Shown here: positions 10,804 through 20,235 of the stretch, in pieces
Layout of the letters: every line of letters begins with the position of its first letter
Numbering within the stretch: the stretch's first letter is position 1
Assembly: GCF_014268655.2 (NCBI RefSeq)
Contig: NZ_JABWQX020000002.1
Coordinates: 332,501 to 396,500, forward strand
Origin: Pseudomonas marvdashtae
GTDB lineage: Bacteria; Pseudomonadota; Gammaproteobacteria; Pseudomonadales; Pseudomonadaceae
Reading direction: 5' to 3'
DNA: 64,000 nucleotides
The notes under the pieces: model-generated
The model's database searches: none
What the model saw: only the letters and a program-made list of their open reading frames with translations
What the model was told of the DNA's origin: nothing
Position numbers and translations under genes: made by a program

Positions 10804-11583
10804 TTGCTTATCGAGTCCCGTCGCCGCGCCTATCTGACCGCCATGCAGGTGGTCAACTGGCTGCCGCGTACCGAATTGCCGTTCGCCGCCCCGTCGCGGC
10901 CCGAGCTGCTGGAATCGCCAGAACCGGTGGAGATCGAGCCGGTGCAGGTGATGCCGGTCGCCAAGACCGCTGCGCAACCGGTGGCGCCCGCCGTCGAGCG
11001 GCCGAAGGTCGAAGTCCCGCGCCCGAGCCTGGCTTCGACCCGCACCAATGCCAAACCGGCGGAAGAGGTTGTCGAGGCGCCGCCCAAGGCACCCTACGTC
11101 GCCCCGCCGCGTTTTGCCCTGCAACTGCTGCGTGCCGGGCGTTGCCTGTTGTTGGTGGAGTTACCCACAGGCGATCCGTTCCAGAGCCGCGACCCAGCTT
11201 ACTTGCTGCTCAAGGACATGCTCCGCGCCGCCGGCCTGCCGGACAGCCCGCAAATTATCGGCGAGCCGGTGCGTTGGCCGCTGCTGTCACGCGGCACGAT
11301 GGACCAAGGGCCCGAGGCCGCTCGAGACTTCGTCCAGGGCTTCGTTTCGGCGCGTCTCGAAGACGAGCCTTGCGTGTGCCTCTGGTTGGTTGGCCTGCCG
11401 GCGGTGAAATTTGCTGGCGAGGCGGATGCCGAGGCGTTCAATCGTGAATTGCAGGTCGAAGGCCTGGGCTCGGCCTGGGCATTGCCTGGGCTGGAACTGT
11501 TAATGGAAGCGCCACAGCGCAAGGCTGATGTCTGGCAAGCCATGCGCCGGCTGATGGCGCGCTGGAAAGAATCGAATGAGTGA
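10804..11583 (+). CDS. Conserved Pseudomonas protein upstream of rimI
   Basis: Protein of 259 aa that precedes rimI and overlaps it by 8 bases. A proline- and valine-rich low-complexity stretch (about residues 30-95, many PVE/PVA units) separates a short N-terminus from a globular C-terminal domain. Homologues are sometimes labelled TonB-like or energy transducer because of the Pro-rich part, but I see neither a membrane anchor nor a TonB C-terminal domain. The C-terminal part resembles the HolD/psi-type or uracil-DNA-glycosylase-like fold only vaguely, so no function is assigned. The TTG start at 10804 is chosen because the following LIESRRRAYL matches the sense of the domain; ATG at 10843 is an alternative. 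Confidence 0.75.
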   Translation: MLIESRRRAYLTAMQVVNWLPRTELPFAAPSRPELLESPEPVEIEPVQVMPVAKTAAQPVAPAVERPKVEVPRPSLASTRTNAKPAEEVVEAPPKAPYVAPPRFALQLLRAGRCLLLVELPTGDPFQSRDPAYLLLKDMLRAAGLPDSPQIIGEPVRWPLLSRGTMDQGPEAARDFVQGFVSARLEDEPCVCLWLVGLPAVKFAGEADAEAFNRELQVEGLGSAWALPGLELLMEAPQRKADVWQAMRRLMARWKESNE

Positions 11584-12028
11584 CGCTGTATCGTTCCGCC
11601 CGATGACCGAGGCGGACCTCGACGCTGTACTGAAAATCGAATACGCGGCCTACAGCCACCCCTGGACCCGGGGGATATTTCTCGATGGATTGGGCAAATA
11701 CCAGATCTGGCTGATGTTCGAAGGCCAGCAGCAAGTGGGTCATGGCGTAGTGCAGATCATTCTGGATGAAGCCCATCTACTCAATATTACCGTCAAGCCG
11801 GAGAACCAGGGTCGCGGGCTCGGCTTGCGGCTGTTGGAGCATCTGATGTCGATTGCCTATGAGGCTAAGGCTCGTGAATGCTTCCTGGAAGTGCGTGACA
11901 GCAATCGCACCGCGTTCCGGTTGTACGAACGTTATGGCTTCAATGAGATCGGACGGCGGCGTGACTACTATCCGGCGGTGGGAGGCCGCGAGGACGCGGT
12001 GGTCATGGCTTGCACTTTGGTCGACTGA
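11576..12028 (+). CDS. rimI: Ribosomal protein S18-alanine N-acetyltransferase RimI
   Basis: GNAT-family acetyltransferase of 150 aa that acetylates the N-terminal alanine of ribosomal protein S18. The acetyl-CoA binding motif appears as VKPENQGRGLGLRLLEHL (about residues 73-90), and the RimI signature EVRDSNRTAFRLYERYGF (about 103-120) is clear, followed by RRDYYP and the AVVMAC strand. Length is normal for RimI. It overlaps the preceding gene by 8 bases, so the two are co-transcribed. Confidence 0.93.
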   Translation: MSDAVSFRPMTEADLDAVLKIEYAAYSHPWTRGIFLDGLGKYQIWLMFEGQQQVGHGVVQIILDEAHLLNITVKPENQGRGLGLRLLEHLMSIAYEAKARECFLEVRDSNRTAFRLYERYGFNEIGRRRDYYPAVGGREDAVVMACTLVD

Positions 12029-12050
12029 CGGTTTTCTCGTTGACCGGCCT

Positions 12051-12082
12051 GTCGCTATCGCGAGCAAACTCGCGATAGCGAC
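12051..12082. repeat. REP-like palindrome
   Basis: A perfect 14-base inverted repeat GTCGCTATCGCGAG-CAAA-CTCGCGATAGCGAC lies between the convergent rimI and acidic-protein genes. Its core GCTATCGxGAGCA recurs at 18246-18260. It resembles intergenic REP elements of fluorescent pseudomonads and could also act as a terminator, though no T-run follows. Confidence 0.75.
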
Positions 12083-12091
12083 AACACTCCA

Positions 12092-12508
12092 TCAGGACCG
12101 ACCCCGGTTACGGCTTCCATCCAACGGATCGATATCGGCCATTTCCGCTTCGTCCAAGCCATCGCCTCCGCCTATATCGTTTTCGTCGACGATGCTCAGA
12201 TCCCAATCGGCCTGTTCGTCGTCGCCGGCTTCATTGGCGTCCCGAGAGCCGTCGTCGCGGATCAGCGTTTCGGGGCTCATATCATCTTCGGTTGGCTGGC
12301 GGTCATCCATCGAAGCACCGGTCATGCCCGCTTCGCGGACACGTTCTTCCGGCATCAATTGCTCACGTTCGTCCGCTGGCAATTCGTCGCCGATTTTCGC
12401 GCCGGGTTCATCGTCGAAGTCCAACTCATGCATCGAGCCCATGCGATCTTCATTGTCATCGATGGGCTCCGGTTGCGTCGCATCGAAGGGACGTCGTGAA
12501 TCATTCAT
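12092..12508 (-). CDS. Acidic hydrophilic protein of unknown function
   Basis: Very acidic protein of 138 aa with Asp and Glu throughout, no cysteine, no membrane segment and no signal peptide. It looks largely disordered. Homologues occur across Pseudomonas and have been labelled serine kinase/phosphatase or HPr-related, but I see no kinase or phosphatase motif here. Divergently transcribed from the carbonic anhydrase gene, with 133 bases between the two starts for both promoters. Function unknown. Confidence 0.75.
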   Translation of the reverse strand: MNDSRRPFDATQPEPIDDNEDRMGSMHELDFDDEPGAKIGDELPADEREQLMPEERVREAGMTGASMDDRQPTEDDMSPETLIRDDGSRDANEAGDDEQADWDLSIVDENDIGGGDGLDEAEMADIDPLDGSRNRGRS

Positions 12509-12641
12509 GGCAATTCCTCATACTGTGGGCCTTACTAAGAGTCGACCGGCAGCGGGGCCAGGAATTCCAATGCATCGCCAACGTGACCTCGACCGACGGT
12601 CGTCTGTCACAGTTGCGCACTCTCTATCGAGGCTGGACAGC

Positions 12642-13286
12642 ATGAATGAATTACAAGATCTGATTGATAACAACGGGCGCTGGGCCGATGCGATCAAGCA
12701 GGAGGATCCTGACTTCTTCGCCAAGCTGGCTCGTCAGCAGACCCCTGAGTATTTGTGGATTGGCTGTTCCGATGCGCGGGTGCCGGCCAACGAGATCGTC
12801 GGCATGTTGCCGGGCGATCTGTTCGTGCACCGCAACGTCGCCAACGTGGTGCTGCACACTGACTTGAACTGCCTTTCGGTCATTCAGTACGCGGTGGATG
12901 TGCTCAAGGTCAAACATATCCTGGTTACCGGCCATTATGGCTGCGGCGGCGTGCGTGCCTCGATGCAGGACCGCCAGTTGGGACTGATCGACGGCTGGCT
13001 GCGCTCGATTCGCGACTTGTACTACGAACATCGCGACGCATTGGCCAAGTTGCCAACCGAAGAAGAGCGCGTAGACCGCCTGTGCGAACTCAATGTGATC
13101 CAGCAAGTGGCCAACGTCGGCCACACCAGTATTGTGCAGAACGCCTGGCACCGTGGGCAGAAGTTATCGATCCATGGCTGCATCTACGGCATCAAGGATG
13201 GACGCTGGAAGAGCCTGGACACCACGATCAGTGGCTTCGAGCAATTGCCGCCGCAGTATCGGTTGCGCCCAGTAGACGCGCCTTGA
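12642..13286 (+). CDS. can: Beta-class carbonic anhydrase
   Basis: Cytoplasmic zinc enzyme (214 aa) that interconverts carbon dioxide and bicarbonate, supplying bicarbonate for carboxylation in air. The beta-class residues are in place: Cys42 and Asp44 in GCSDARVPA, and His98 and Cys101 in GHYGCGGV. Length and sequence match E. coli Can. The start ATG is preceded by GAGGCTGGACAGC. The frame is open further upstream, but that stretch runs through the divergent acidic gene and is not part of the protein. Confidence 0.96.
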   Translation: MNELQDLIDNNGRWADAIKQEDPDFFAKLARQQTPEYLWIGCSDARVPANEIVGMLPGDLFVHRNVANVVLHTDLNCLSVIQYAVDVLKVKHILVTGHYGCGGVRASMQDRQLGLIDGWLRSIRDLYYEHRDALAKLPTEEERVDRLCELNVIQQVANVGHTSIVQNAWHRGQKLSIHGCIYGIKDGRWKSLDTTISGFEQLPPQYRLRPVDAP

Positions 13287-13296
13287 GCCCAGTGCT

Positions 13297-13824
13297 TCAG
13301 TTGCGATGACAGCGACGACGCCAGTGCCGCAGGAACTCCATTCCTTGCTCGTTGGGCGGTTCGTCATAGCCGGTGATCCAGCCGTGACAGTTGGACGAAC
13401 CGCACCGGCAGGCGAACTGCCGATACAGCTTCTGTTCGGTACTGGCGTAGTCCATCGTCAGGCAGTCGCCTTCGCGGATCTCGGTCAGGGACCACAACCA
13501 CAGTTCGCTCATGTCCAGGAAGACATTCGGATTGCATGAATGCAGCAGCAGTCCGGCGAAGTAGGGGTCGTACATATGGACATTGGGCAGGAGCTGCAGG
13601 GTATGCAGGCGTGGGCGGCCCACCAGCACTCCTGAGACCCTGCACATTCGCGTCATGGGGGTGAACTGCTTGCGTGCGACGATCCCATTGCCGCGTCCGT
13701 CTTTCGTCCGATGCACGTCAAAATCGCGCGCAGAGGGATAGCCCAGGCGGGTGCTGAGTTGTGTTTCCGGGTAGAGGCAGTCCCGGTTCTGTGGGCTGGC
13801 GCCACCAGCAGTCAACTTGGTCAT
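13297..13824 (-). CDS. SET domain protein (putative lysine methyltransferase)
   Basis: Small SET-domain protein of 175 aa. The SET core is recognisable: the LHSCNPNVF motif (equivalent of NHSCxPN), the EIREGDCLTMDY segment, and a post-SET zinc-binding pattern CRCGSSNCHGW near the C-terminus. SET proteins transfer methyl groups from S-adenosylmethionine to lysine. The true target in a bacterium is unknown and could be a ribosomal or nucleoid protein. The ATG at 13824 is preferred because AGGGA lies about nine bases upstream; the open frame runs on to 13923. Convergent with the carbonic anhydrase gene, only 10 bases apart. Confidence 0.82.
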   Translation of the reverse strand: MTKLTAGGASPQNRDCLYPETQLSTRLGYPSARDFDVHRTKDGRGNGIVARKQFTPMTRMCRVSGVLVGRPRLHTLQLLPNVHMYDPYFAGLLLHSCNPNVFLDMSELWLWSLTEIREGDCLTMDYASTEQKLYRQFACRCGSSNCHGWITGYDEPPNEQGMEFLRHWRRRCHRN

Positions 13825-13958
13825 GACAGTCCCTGTCGGTGCTAAACACTCGACGTTCAGAGCTGGCGTCCTGCCAGCGGTCGTTGGAAACCCTGATAGC
13901 TTCCTCCAAACCCAGCAGCGCATCTACTGTCGACTCTGACAGGCGTCAAAGGTGTTTT

Positions 13959-13984
13959 CCCGTGTGAGCGCAGGCTTACACGGG
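13959..13984. repeat. Hairpin / REP-like palindrome
   Basis: CCCGTGTGAGC-GCAG-GCTTACACGGG forms an 11-base stem with one G-T pair. It stands just after the stop of the minus-strand secreted-protein gene. No T-run follows, so REP-like element or factor-assisted terminator are both possible. Confidence 0.55.
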
Positions 13985-13998
13985 AGGGTCTATCAGGT

Positions 13999-15159
13999 TT
14001 ACACCGCTTCGGCAGGCAACGGCATGGGTACCTTCAGTTGTTGGAGTTGCGACTTGACCGGAGGCGTTGCGCACTTTTTCGCTGCGTCATCCGGGGACAG
14101 TTTGCGAATCGAGGTGTAGAACAATTCACAGGTCTGCTCTTTCTGCGTGACCTGCCACGTCTGCGTGCATTGATTCAGCTGCTGGGTAGGATCAGTGTTC
14201 GGTTTACTGCCCATCCCGGCTTGCCAGCAAGCAGCAGTCAGGTCCTGGCCCATGACTTTCAGGCCTGCGGCATCTGCCTTGGCTTGGTCGCCGTCATAGC
14301 TCTCAGGATCGGCGGCATACCAGATATAGCTCGGATGGTTGGAGCCCAACACGGGAACCTTGACCCCCCCGGTCGGTGTAATGGTCGCCAGGCCAAGGAC
14401 GTTCACTGTCTGGCCATATTGGGTCTTGATCCAGTCCCGAACGGGCGCGCCGAAGGCCACCATTGGCAACGCGGCGCCGCTTGCGGTTTGGGTGACCTGC
14501 GTGACCATGGTGGTCTGGTAATCGTTAAAATAACTGTAGAGCCCTGCAAGCGTGCTGCCGGCATTGGACGGCGCCGCGATGGGCGCAATGTCGATGATGG
14601 TCTGGTACGCGGGGGTCTGGTCAGCAGCGATACCGTTGACGGTCAGCAGCGTGGCCCAGCGATCGGTGGTGGCTGACTCCAGGTAATCCTGGGCCTGGGT
14701 CAGGGAGTAGTCCGGTGGGAAGTGCAGCAACTCTACGCTCTTGCGGTTCTCCAGAGCCATGCCCAACGGCAGGAACAGGTACCAGTCATAGGCCCATTTT
14801 TTATCATTGTTGAGTTTCGTGGCACCGTCATAAGCAAGGTCGCCGGCCTTGAGCAGCGCAGTCAAAGGTTGCCCATAGCTCTTAGGCACGCCGCTGATAT
14901 TGGCATAGACCGTGTCGTTGTCGCGTTTGACGCTGACCTTGGCCTCGTCGTAGCCGTCGCGCTGCACACTTTGCGTCAGGTAATGCTCAACGGTCTGTTC
15001 CAGTGTCCAGTCGCGAAAGCAGATGACGTTGCAGTTGTTGGGATAAGCGAAGAGACGGGTGACGCGCTCGGTGCTGCCGAGGTTTACATCGATGTCAGCG
15101 GCTTGGGCGTTAGCGCTCAAGATCAGGGCGGCAAGTGGAAGTGCTGCGAGTTTGAACAT
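13999..15159 (-). CDS. Secreted protein of unknown function
   Basis: Protein of 386 aa with a clear signal peptide (MFKLAALPLAALILSANAQA, cleavage probably after AQA). The mature part has cysteines that could form disulfides (two close together in NNCNVICF near residue 45, several more near the C-terminus) and no membrane segment. It is therefore probably periplasmic or exported. I do not recognise the family. It stands alone on the minus strand after a gap of 112 bases from atoE, with a hairpin downstream. Confidence 0.75.
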   Translation of the reverse strand: MFKLAALPLAALILSANAQAADIDVNLGSTERVTRLFAYPNNCNVICFRDWTLEQTVEHYLTQSVQRDGYDEAKVSVKRDNDTVYANISGVPKSYGQPLTALLKAGDLAYDGATKLNNDKKWAYDWYLFLPLGMALENRKSVELLHFPPDYSLTQAQDYLESATTDRWATLLTVNGIAADQTPAYQTIIDIAPIAAPSNAGSTLAGLYSYFNDYQTTMVTQVTQTASGAALPMVAFGAPVRDWIKTQYGQTVNVLGLATITPTGGVKVPVLGSNHPSYIWYAADPESYDGDQAKADAAGLKVMGQDLTAACWQAGMGSKPNTDPTQQLNQCTQTWQVTQKEQTCELFYTSIRKLSPDDAAKKCATPPVKSQLQQLKVPMPLPAEAV

Positions 15160-15271
15160 GCTCAGATCCTTTTCAGCGTGTGGACCCCTCGAAACAGGGT
15201 GTATCCATACTGAAACAGACCGAGCCGAAGGAGAAGTGGGCCGAAGGAAATTCCGGCCCTTTTTTATGGCT

Positions 15272-16690
15272 TTATGGCATCACCGGCGGCAAATAGGTCA
15301 GCGTTGTACCCAGCGCCCATAACAGCGCCAACACCAGCGGTGTGTGCACGAGCAGTTGCACGAAGGAAAAACCGATCAGATCCCGTGCCTTCAATCCCAG
15401 CACGCCTAACAGCGGCAGCATATAGAACGGATTGATCAGGTTCGGCAACGCTTCGGCGGCGTTGTAGATCTGCACGGCCCAGCCCAAGTGGTAGTTGAGA
15501 TCGTTGGCCACCTGCATGACGTAGGGCGCTTCGATGATCCACTTTCCGCCGCCGGAAGGAATGAAAAAGCCCAGCACGGCGGAGTAGACGCCCATCAGCA
15601 AGGCGTAGGTGTCATGAGACGCGATCTGTACGAAAAAGGTCGAGATGTGGTGGGCGAGCGTCTGGGCATCGCTGCCCTTGACCGTGGTCAGCAGCGCGGC
15701 GATCGAGCCGTACAGCGGAAACTGAATCAACACGCCTGTGGTGGTTGGCACTGCGCGGGCTACCGCATCGAGAAAGCTGCGTGGTCGCCAGTGAAGCAGG
15801 GCTCCGAGCATGATGAACAGGAAGTTATAAGTGTTGAGCCCGGAAATGGCACTGATCGCAGGCTTGGTCGAAAACTCATGGAACAGCCAGCCGGCGGCCA
15901 GCAGCACCAGCGCAATGGTCAGCAATGGGCTGTGCTCCAGCCATTCTCCCGGACGCGTGCGAGGCTGCAACGCCGGCATGCTGAAACTCGGGTCGATGCC
16001 GCAGGCGGCGGCGTCACGGGCGCTGTTCGGACCGGGAGCCGTGGCGTAGGCGACGATCAACGAAATCACGATCAGCGCCAGCAGCATCACCCCGGATTGC
16101 CAGAGAAAAATCGTCTGGGTAAAAGGAATGACGCCGGTGATCGACAGGATCGAGGGCGGCAGGCTCGCTGGGTTGGCCTGCAGTTGCGCGGCCGATGACG
16201 ACAACCCCAGCGCCCAGACCGCGCCCAGGCCCAGATAAGCGGCAGCGCCGGCGGCGCGATAGTCCATTTTCAGATCGGTGCGACGGGCCAGGGCTCGTAC
16301 CAGCAGGCCGCCGAAAACCAGCGACAGGCCCCAGTTGAGCAATGACGCGACCATCGAGATCAGCGCCACCCACGCCACGGCACTGCGGCCGTTTTTGGGG
16401 ATGCGTGCCAGGCGGTCGATCAGCTTGACGGCCGGTGGCGAGCTGGCGACTACGTAACCGCCAATCACCACGAAGGCCATTTGCATGGTGAACGGGATCA
16501 GGCTCCAGAAGCCGTCGCCGAAGGCCATGGCCGCCGCGGTAGGTTTGGCGCCGATGAACAGCGTCGCCACCGCGACCACCAGCACCGCCAGCGCGGCGAA
16601 GACCCAGGAGTCGGGAAACCAGCGCTCGGCAAAATTCGAACAGCGCAGCGCGAAGCGGGCGGAACGGCTGTCTTCAATGTCAGTGGTCAC
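15272..16690 (-). CDS. atoE: Short-chain fatty acid transporter, AtoE family
   Basis: Inner-membrane carrier of 472 aa for short-chain fatty acids such as acetoacetate or butyrate. About 10-12 hydrophobic segments span the protein, and the family signature GFFIPSGGGKWIIEAP is present near residue 370. The GTG start at 16690 has GAGGTG seven bases upstream and is preferred over the longer open frame to 16768. No thiolase or CoA-transferase genes are adjacent, unlike the E. coli ato operon, so it may act alone. A stem of GGGCCG/CGGCCC lies just downstream at 15239-15260. Confidence 0.88.
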   Translation of the reverse strand: MTTDIEDSRSARFALRCSNFAERWFPDSWVFAALAVLVVAVATLFIGAKPTAAAMAFGDGFWSLIPFTMQMAFVVIGGYVVASSPPAVKLIDRLARIPKNGRSAVAWVALISMVASLLNWGLSLVFGGLLVRALARRTDLKMDYRAAGAAAYLGLGAVWALGLSSSAAQLQANPASLPPSILSITGVIPFTQTIFLWQSGVMLLALIVISLIVAYATAPGPNSARDAAACGIDPSFSMPALQPRTRPGEWLEHSPLLTIALVLLAAGWLFHEFSTKPAISAISGLNTYNFLFIMLGALLHWRPRSFLDAVARAVPTTTGVLIQFPLYGSIAALLTTVKGSDAQTLAHHISTFFVQIASHDTYALLMGVYSAVLGFFIPSGGGKWIIEAPYVMQVANDLNYHLGWAVQIYNAAEALPNLINPFYMLPLLGVLGLKARDLIGFSFVQLLVHTPLVLALLWALGTTLTYLPPVMP

Positions 16691-16911
16691 GGCAATCACC
16701 TCGGTTTTTATGGTTATAGGTATCTGGACCGACGAAGCCTCTACGGTCAGGTGCCAACAGTAGAACAATCCAATGACCGTAGAAGGCTGGTTGGCGTTCG
16801 AGGGCGAGCTGATTATTTTTCAGACCGACCAGTGGCACTCTTTAGAAAGAATTTGCCGGGCCGATGCCAAGGGAATACATAAAAAATTCTCCTGTCTGTC
16901 GGAGCATCTCC

Positions 16912-18228
16912 ATGTTCAACAATCGCCTGAAGCAGGAGCTGCTCGCTCTTCGCCAAGAACTCTCCAGTCTCATGCAAGTAAAAGAGAGCCTGGATCGTGA
17001 AATGCTCGGCCTAACCCTTGATGCGGAAGGGCGGGTGCAGTCAGTCAATCAGAACTTTCTCGACGACATGCACTACAAGAGCCAAGACTTGATTGGCCGG
17101 TCCGTCGAGGATCTGGTGCCGGCTTACCTGAGGTCCAATGAGTTCCAGATTCGCTTCAAGACCGCGCTGACCCGTGGCGAGCACTTCTCGGGCGCCGTGC
17201 GCCTGACGCGAGGCGACGGCAAGGAGGCCTGGTTGCGCTCGATCCTCCAGCCGGTACGCAACGCCGAGGGGCGAATTCGTTATTTCTCGATGTACTCCAA
17301 TGATCTGACGCGAACCATCGAGAATTCCCGCGAACACGAAAACCTCATCGGCGCGCTGGTGCGCTCAACGGCGGTGATCGAGTTCGATCTGGGCGGCCAT
17401 GTACTGACGGCCAATGATCGCTTCCTCAACGCCATGGGTTACAGCCTTGCGCAAATCAAGGGCAAGCACCACCGCACGTTTTGCGAGCCAGAGGAATACA
17501 ACAGCCCGGCCTACCAGCATTTCTGGAAGCGTCTGAACAGCGGCGAGTTCGTGGCTGGCCGCTTCAAGCGCATCGACGCCAGCGGTCGCGAAGTGTGGTT
17601 GGAAGCCTCCTACAACCCGGTGGTCGATGCCAACGATCGGCTTTATAAAGTGGTCAAGTTCGCCACCAACATCACCGATCAGGTCAATCAAGAGAAAGCC
17701 GTCGCCGAAGCAGCCAACATCGCCTACAGCACCTCGCTGCAAACTGACAATTGTGCCCAGCGCGGGACGACCGTCGTGACCCAGGCGGTGGATGTGATGC
17801 GCGACCTGGCCCGGCACATGCAGACCGCCGGCGAGGGTATCGAGGCGCTGAACGAGCAATCCCTGGTGATCGGGACCATCGTCAAGACTATCAGTGGCAT
17901 CGCCGAACAGACCAACCTGCTGGCGCTCAACGCAGCCATCGAAGCGGCCCGGGCGGGCGAGCAGGGCAGAGGCTTCGCGGTAGTGGCCGATGAAGTACGG
18001 CAACTGGCGTCGCGTACCAGTCAGGCAACTGACGAGATTGTTGGCGTGGTCCGTCAGAACCAGGACATGGCCCGCAACGCCGTGGCGCTGATGACCGACG
18101 GCCAACACCAGGCAGAACAGGGCCTGGCCCTGGCTGCCGAGGCGGGAACGGTAATCGTCGAGATTCAGGACGGAGCGAAAAAAGTCGTGGATGCGGTCAG
18201 CCAGTTTGCCAATCAGTTGTCGACCTGA
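16912..18228 (+). CDS. Soluble PAS-PAS methyl-accepting chemotaxis protein, BdlA-like
   Basis: Cytoplasmic chemoreceptor of 438 aa with no membrane segment. A short N-terminal coiled coil is followed by two PAS domains (about residues 35-140 and 155-265; the second contains [15 protein letters not shown]) and a short MCP signalling domain. That domain has the conserved hairpin tip [20 protein letters not shown]. Architecture and length match P. aeruginosa BdlA, a biofilm-dispersion regulator; a BdlA-like role is inference. The ATG at 16912 has GGAG eight bases upstream. Divergent from atoE. Confidence 0.88.
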   Translation: MFNNRLKQELLALRQELSSLMQVKESLDREMLGLTLDAEGRVQSVNQNFLDDMHYKSQDLIGRSVEDLVPAYLRSNEFQIRFKTALTRGEHFSGAVRLTRGDGKEAWLRSILQPVRNAEGRIRYFSMYSNDLTRTIENSREHENLIGALVRSTAVIEFDLGGHVLTANDRFLNAMGYSLAQIKGKHHRTFCEPEEYNSPAYQHFWKRLNSGEFVAGRFKRIDASGREVWLEASYNPVVDANDRLYKVVKFATNITDQVNQEKAVAEAANIAYSTSLQTDNCAQRGTTVVTQAVDVMRDLARHMQTAGEGIEALNEQSLVIGTIVKTISGIAEQTNLLALNAAIEAARAGEQGRGFAVVADEVRQLASRTSQATDEIVGVVRQNQDMARNAVALMTDGQHQAEQGLALAAEAGTVIVEIQDGAKKVVDAVSQFANQLST

Positions 18229-18235
18229 AAGAACT

Positions 18236-18268
18236 GAGCGAGCTGCCGCTATCGTGAGCAGCTCGCTC
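18236..18268. repeat. Inverted repeat after the PAS chemoreceptor gene
   Basis: GAGCGAGCTGC and GCAGCTCGCTC form a perfect 11-base stem around CGCTATCGTGA. It lies between two convergent genes. It shares the GCTATCGxGAGCA core with the element at 12051 and is probably a REP variant that may also help termination. Confidence 0.6.
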
Positions 18269-18295
18269 TAACACATTGCTCCGGCGGTAGAGCGC

Positions 18296-20152
18296 TCAAT
18301 CTCCCAGCGCTTGTCCTTCTCGTCGCGGATCCGCTCCGCCAGCCAATGACGTTTTCCCCTGCGCATCACGCACCCGGACAATCGCCTGGGTGCCGCTGGT
18401 CATGTCAATTTCGCTCACGGTGTGACCTTGTTCCTTCAGCGCCTGGATCAGCGTTGGGCTGAATTGGCCTTGCTCCAATTCGGTTGCGCCATTGCGGCTA
18501 CCAAAATTGGGCAGGTTGATCGCTGTTTGCGGATCGAGATTCCAGTCCAGCAAGCCGATTACGGATTTGGCGACGTATTCGATGATCTGCGAGCCGCCTG
18601 GGGAGCCGACCGCGGCCAGCCATTCGCCGTTCTGGCGGTCGAAAATCAGCGTCGGCGCCATGGATGAGCGCGGACGTTTACCCGGCTCGACGCGGTTGGC
18701 GACTTTCTGCCCGTTTTCCTCGGGTATGAACGAGAAATCCGTCATCTGGTTATTGAGCATGAAACCCTGGACCATCAAGTGCGAGCCAAATGCCGACTCC
18801 ACGGTGGTGGTCATCGACACGGCACCGCCCAGGTCATCCACTGCAACCACTTGCGAAGTGGAAATACGCAGGGGTGAGCGGTCGGGCGCGAAGGCCATCT
18901 GGATGCCCGGCGGTGTCCCGGGCTTGGCGATGCCCATGCTGCGCGGGCCGATCAGGCTCGCGCGGCTGGCCAGATAGTCCGGGTCGACCAAGCCCTTGAC
19001 CGGCACAGGAACGAAATCCGAATCGGCGACGTATTGGGCTCGGTCGGCGTAAGCCAGGCGTTCCGCCTCGGCGATCAGGTGCACCGCTTTCGGCTGGGGC
19101 TCGATGCCAGCGGGCCGGTCAGACTTGAGTGGCTTCAGCGCGGCGAGGGCGGTACGGCTGTCGCGCTGTTCGAGTTTCTCCAGGATCCCGAGGATTTGCG
19201 CGACGGCAATGCCGCCCGACGAAGGCGGCGCCATTCCACAGACTTGCCAGCGCTTGTAGTCGGTGCACAACGGCGCGCGCTCGCGGGCGGTGTAAGCCTT
19301 GAGGTCGTTCAACGACAGGCTGCCGGGATTGGCGTGGCCGCGCACCTTCGCGACCATCTCTTCGGCGATGGGCCCTTCATACAGCGCTTTGGCGCCTTCG
19401 CTGGCAATACGCTTGAGGACGCCCGCCAAGGCCGGATTTTTCAGCAGCGTGCCAACCGCTTTCGGGCTGCTATCGGCATTCAGGAAGTAGGCGGCCATGT
19501 CTGGCGAGCCGGGCAAGGAGGCGTCGGCGGCGATCATCGAGTGCAATCGGGAAGAAATCCTGAAGCCCTGTTCCGCAAGTGCAATCGCCGGCTCGAACAG
19601 CGTCGCCCATTCGAGGCGACCATGCTTGCGATGGGCCAGCTCCAGCGCACGCAACACGCCCGGCGTGCCGACCGAACGACCACCGATCTGTGCAGCACTG
19701 AACGGCATGGGCTTGCCGTCGGCTTGCAGGAAGAGGTCTTCGCGGGCGCCGGCCGGTGCCGTTTCGCGACCGTCATAGGTGCGCACCGCCTTACCGTCCC
19801 ACAATACGATGAACGCGCCGCCGCCAATGCCGGAAGACTGCGGTTCCACCAGCGTCAGCACCGCCTGCATCGCAATCGCTGCGTCGATGGCCGAGCCTCC
19901 ACGCCGCAACATCTCTCGTCCGGCCTCGGCCGCCAAGGGATTGGCCGCAGCCGCCATGTGTCTGTCGGCATGGCGAGTCTGCAGATCGGTGCGGTAGCCG
20001 GAAGCGATTTCCGGCGCGCTGGGTAATGCGGGCGTGGTTGTGGAAGAGGGCGGTGCCTTACAGGCGACGAGGGTCAGGGCGACAGCCAACAGCGAAACGG
20101 CTGACAGGCGTTGAAGATTTGGTCTGAGGTCCGAAAGCACGTGTCGCTCCAT
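18296..20152 (-). CDS. ggt: Gamma-glutamyltransferase, predicted lipoprotein
   Basis: Gamma-glutamyltranspeptidase of 618 aa that hydrolyses glutathione and other gamma-glutamyl compounds outside the cytoplasm. The lipobox LVAC ends at Cys31, suggesting membrane anchoring instead of free secretion. Family blocks include the GGSAIDAAIA and GGGAFIVLWDG stretches, APPSSGGIA, and the processing site region VSMTTTVESAFGS, where the Thr of the small subunit becomes the nucleophile after self-cleavage. It ends with SPGGSQIIEYV. The ATG at 20152 is preferred over 20206 because it places the signal sequence correctly. Convergent with the PAS receptor gene. Confidence 0.9.
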   Translation of the reverse strand: MERHVLSDLRPNLQRLSAVSLLAVALTLVACKAPPSSTTTPALPSAPEIASGYRTDLQTRHADRHMAAAANPLAAEAGREMLRRGGSAIDAAIAMQAVLTLVEPQSSGIGGGAFIVLWDGKAVRTYDGRETAPAGAREDLFLQADGKPMPFSAAQIGGRSVGTPGVLRALELAHRKHGRLEWATLFEPAIALAEQGFRISSRLHSMIAADASLPGSPDMAAYFLNADSSPKAVGTLLKNPALAGVLKRIASEGAKALYEGPIAEEMVAKVRGHANPGSLSLNDLKAYTARERAPLCTDYKRWQVCGMAPPSSGGIAVAQILGILEKLEQRDSRTALAALKPLKSDRPAGIEPQPKAVHLIAEAERLAYADRAQYVADSDFVPVPVKGLVDPDYLASRASLIGPRSMGIAKPGTPPGIQMAFAPDRSPLRISTSQVVAVDDLGGAVSMTTTVESAFGSHLMVQGFMLNNQMTDFSFIPEENGQKVANRVEPGKRPRSSMAPTLIFDRQNGEWLAAVGSPGGSQIIEYVAKSVIGLLDWNLDPQTAINLPNFGSRNGATELEQGQFSPTLIQALKEQGHTVSEIDMTSGTQAIVRVRDAQGKTSLAGGADPRREGQALGD

Positions 20153-20235
20153 CCGTGGGCCAGGGATATTGAGAACGACTGTAGCGATGCGAGACGTAGG
20201 GTGCAAATCAGCCGGGGTAGGGCAGTACAGGAGCG

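Noticed and set aside
15238..15266. GGGCCG/CGGCCC hairpin followed by TTTTTT on the plus strand
   Set aside because: It looks like a plus-strand terminator, but no plus-strand gene precedes it, and the orientation is wrong for atoE. Not reported as a terminator.
16830..16860. Sigma-54-like TGGCAC before the PAS chemoreceptor gene
   Set aside because: The GC of the -12 element is not at the required distance from GG.
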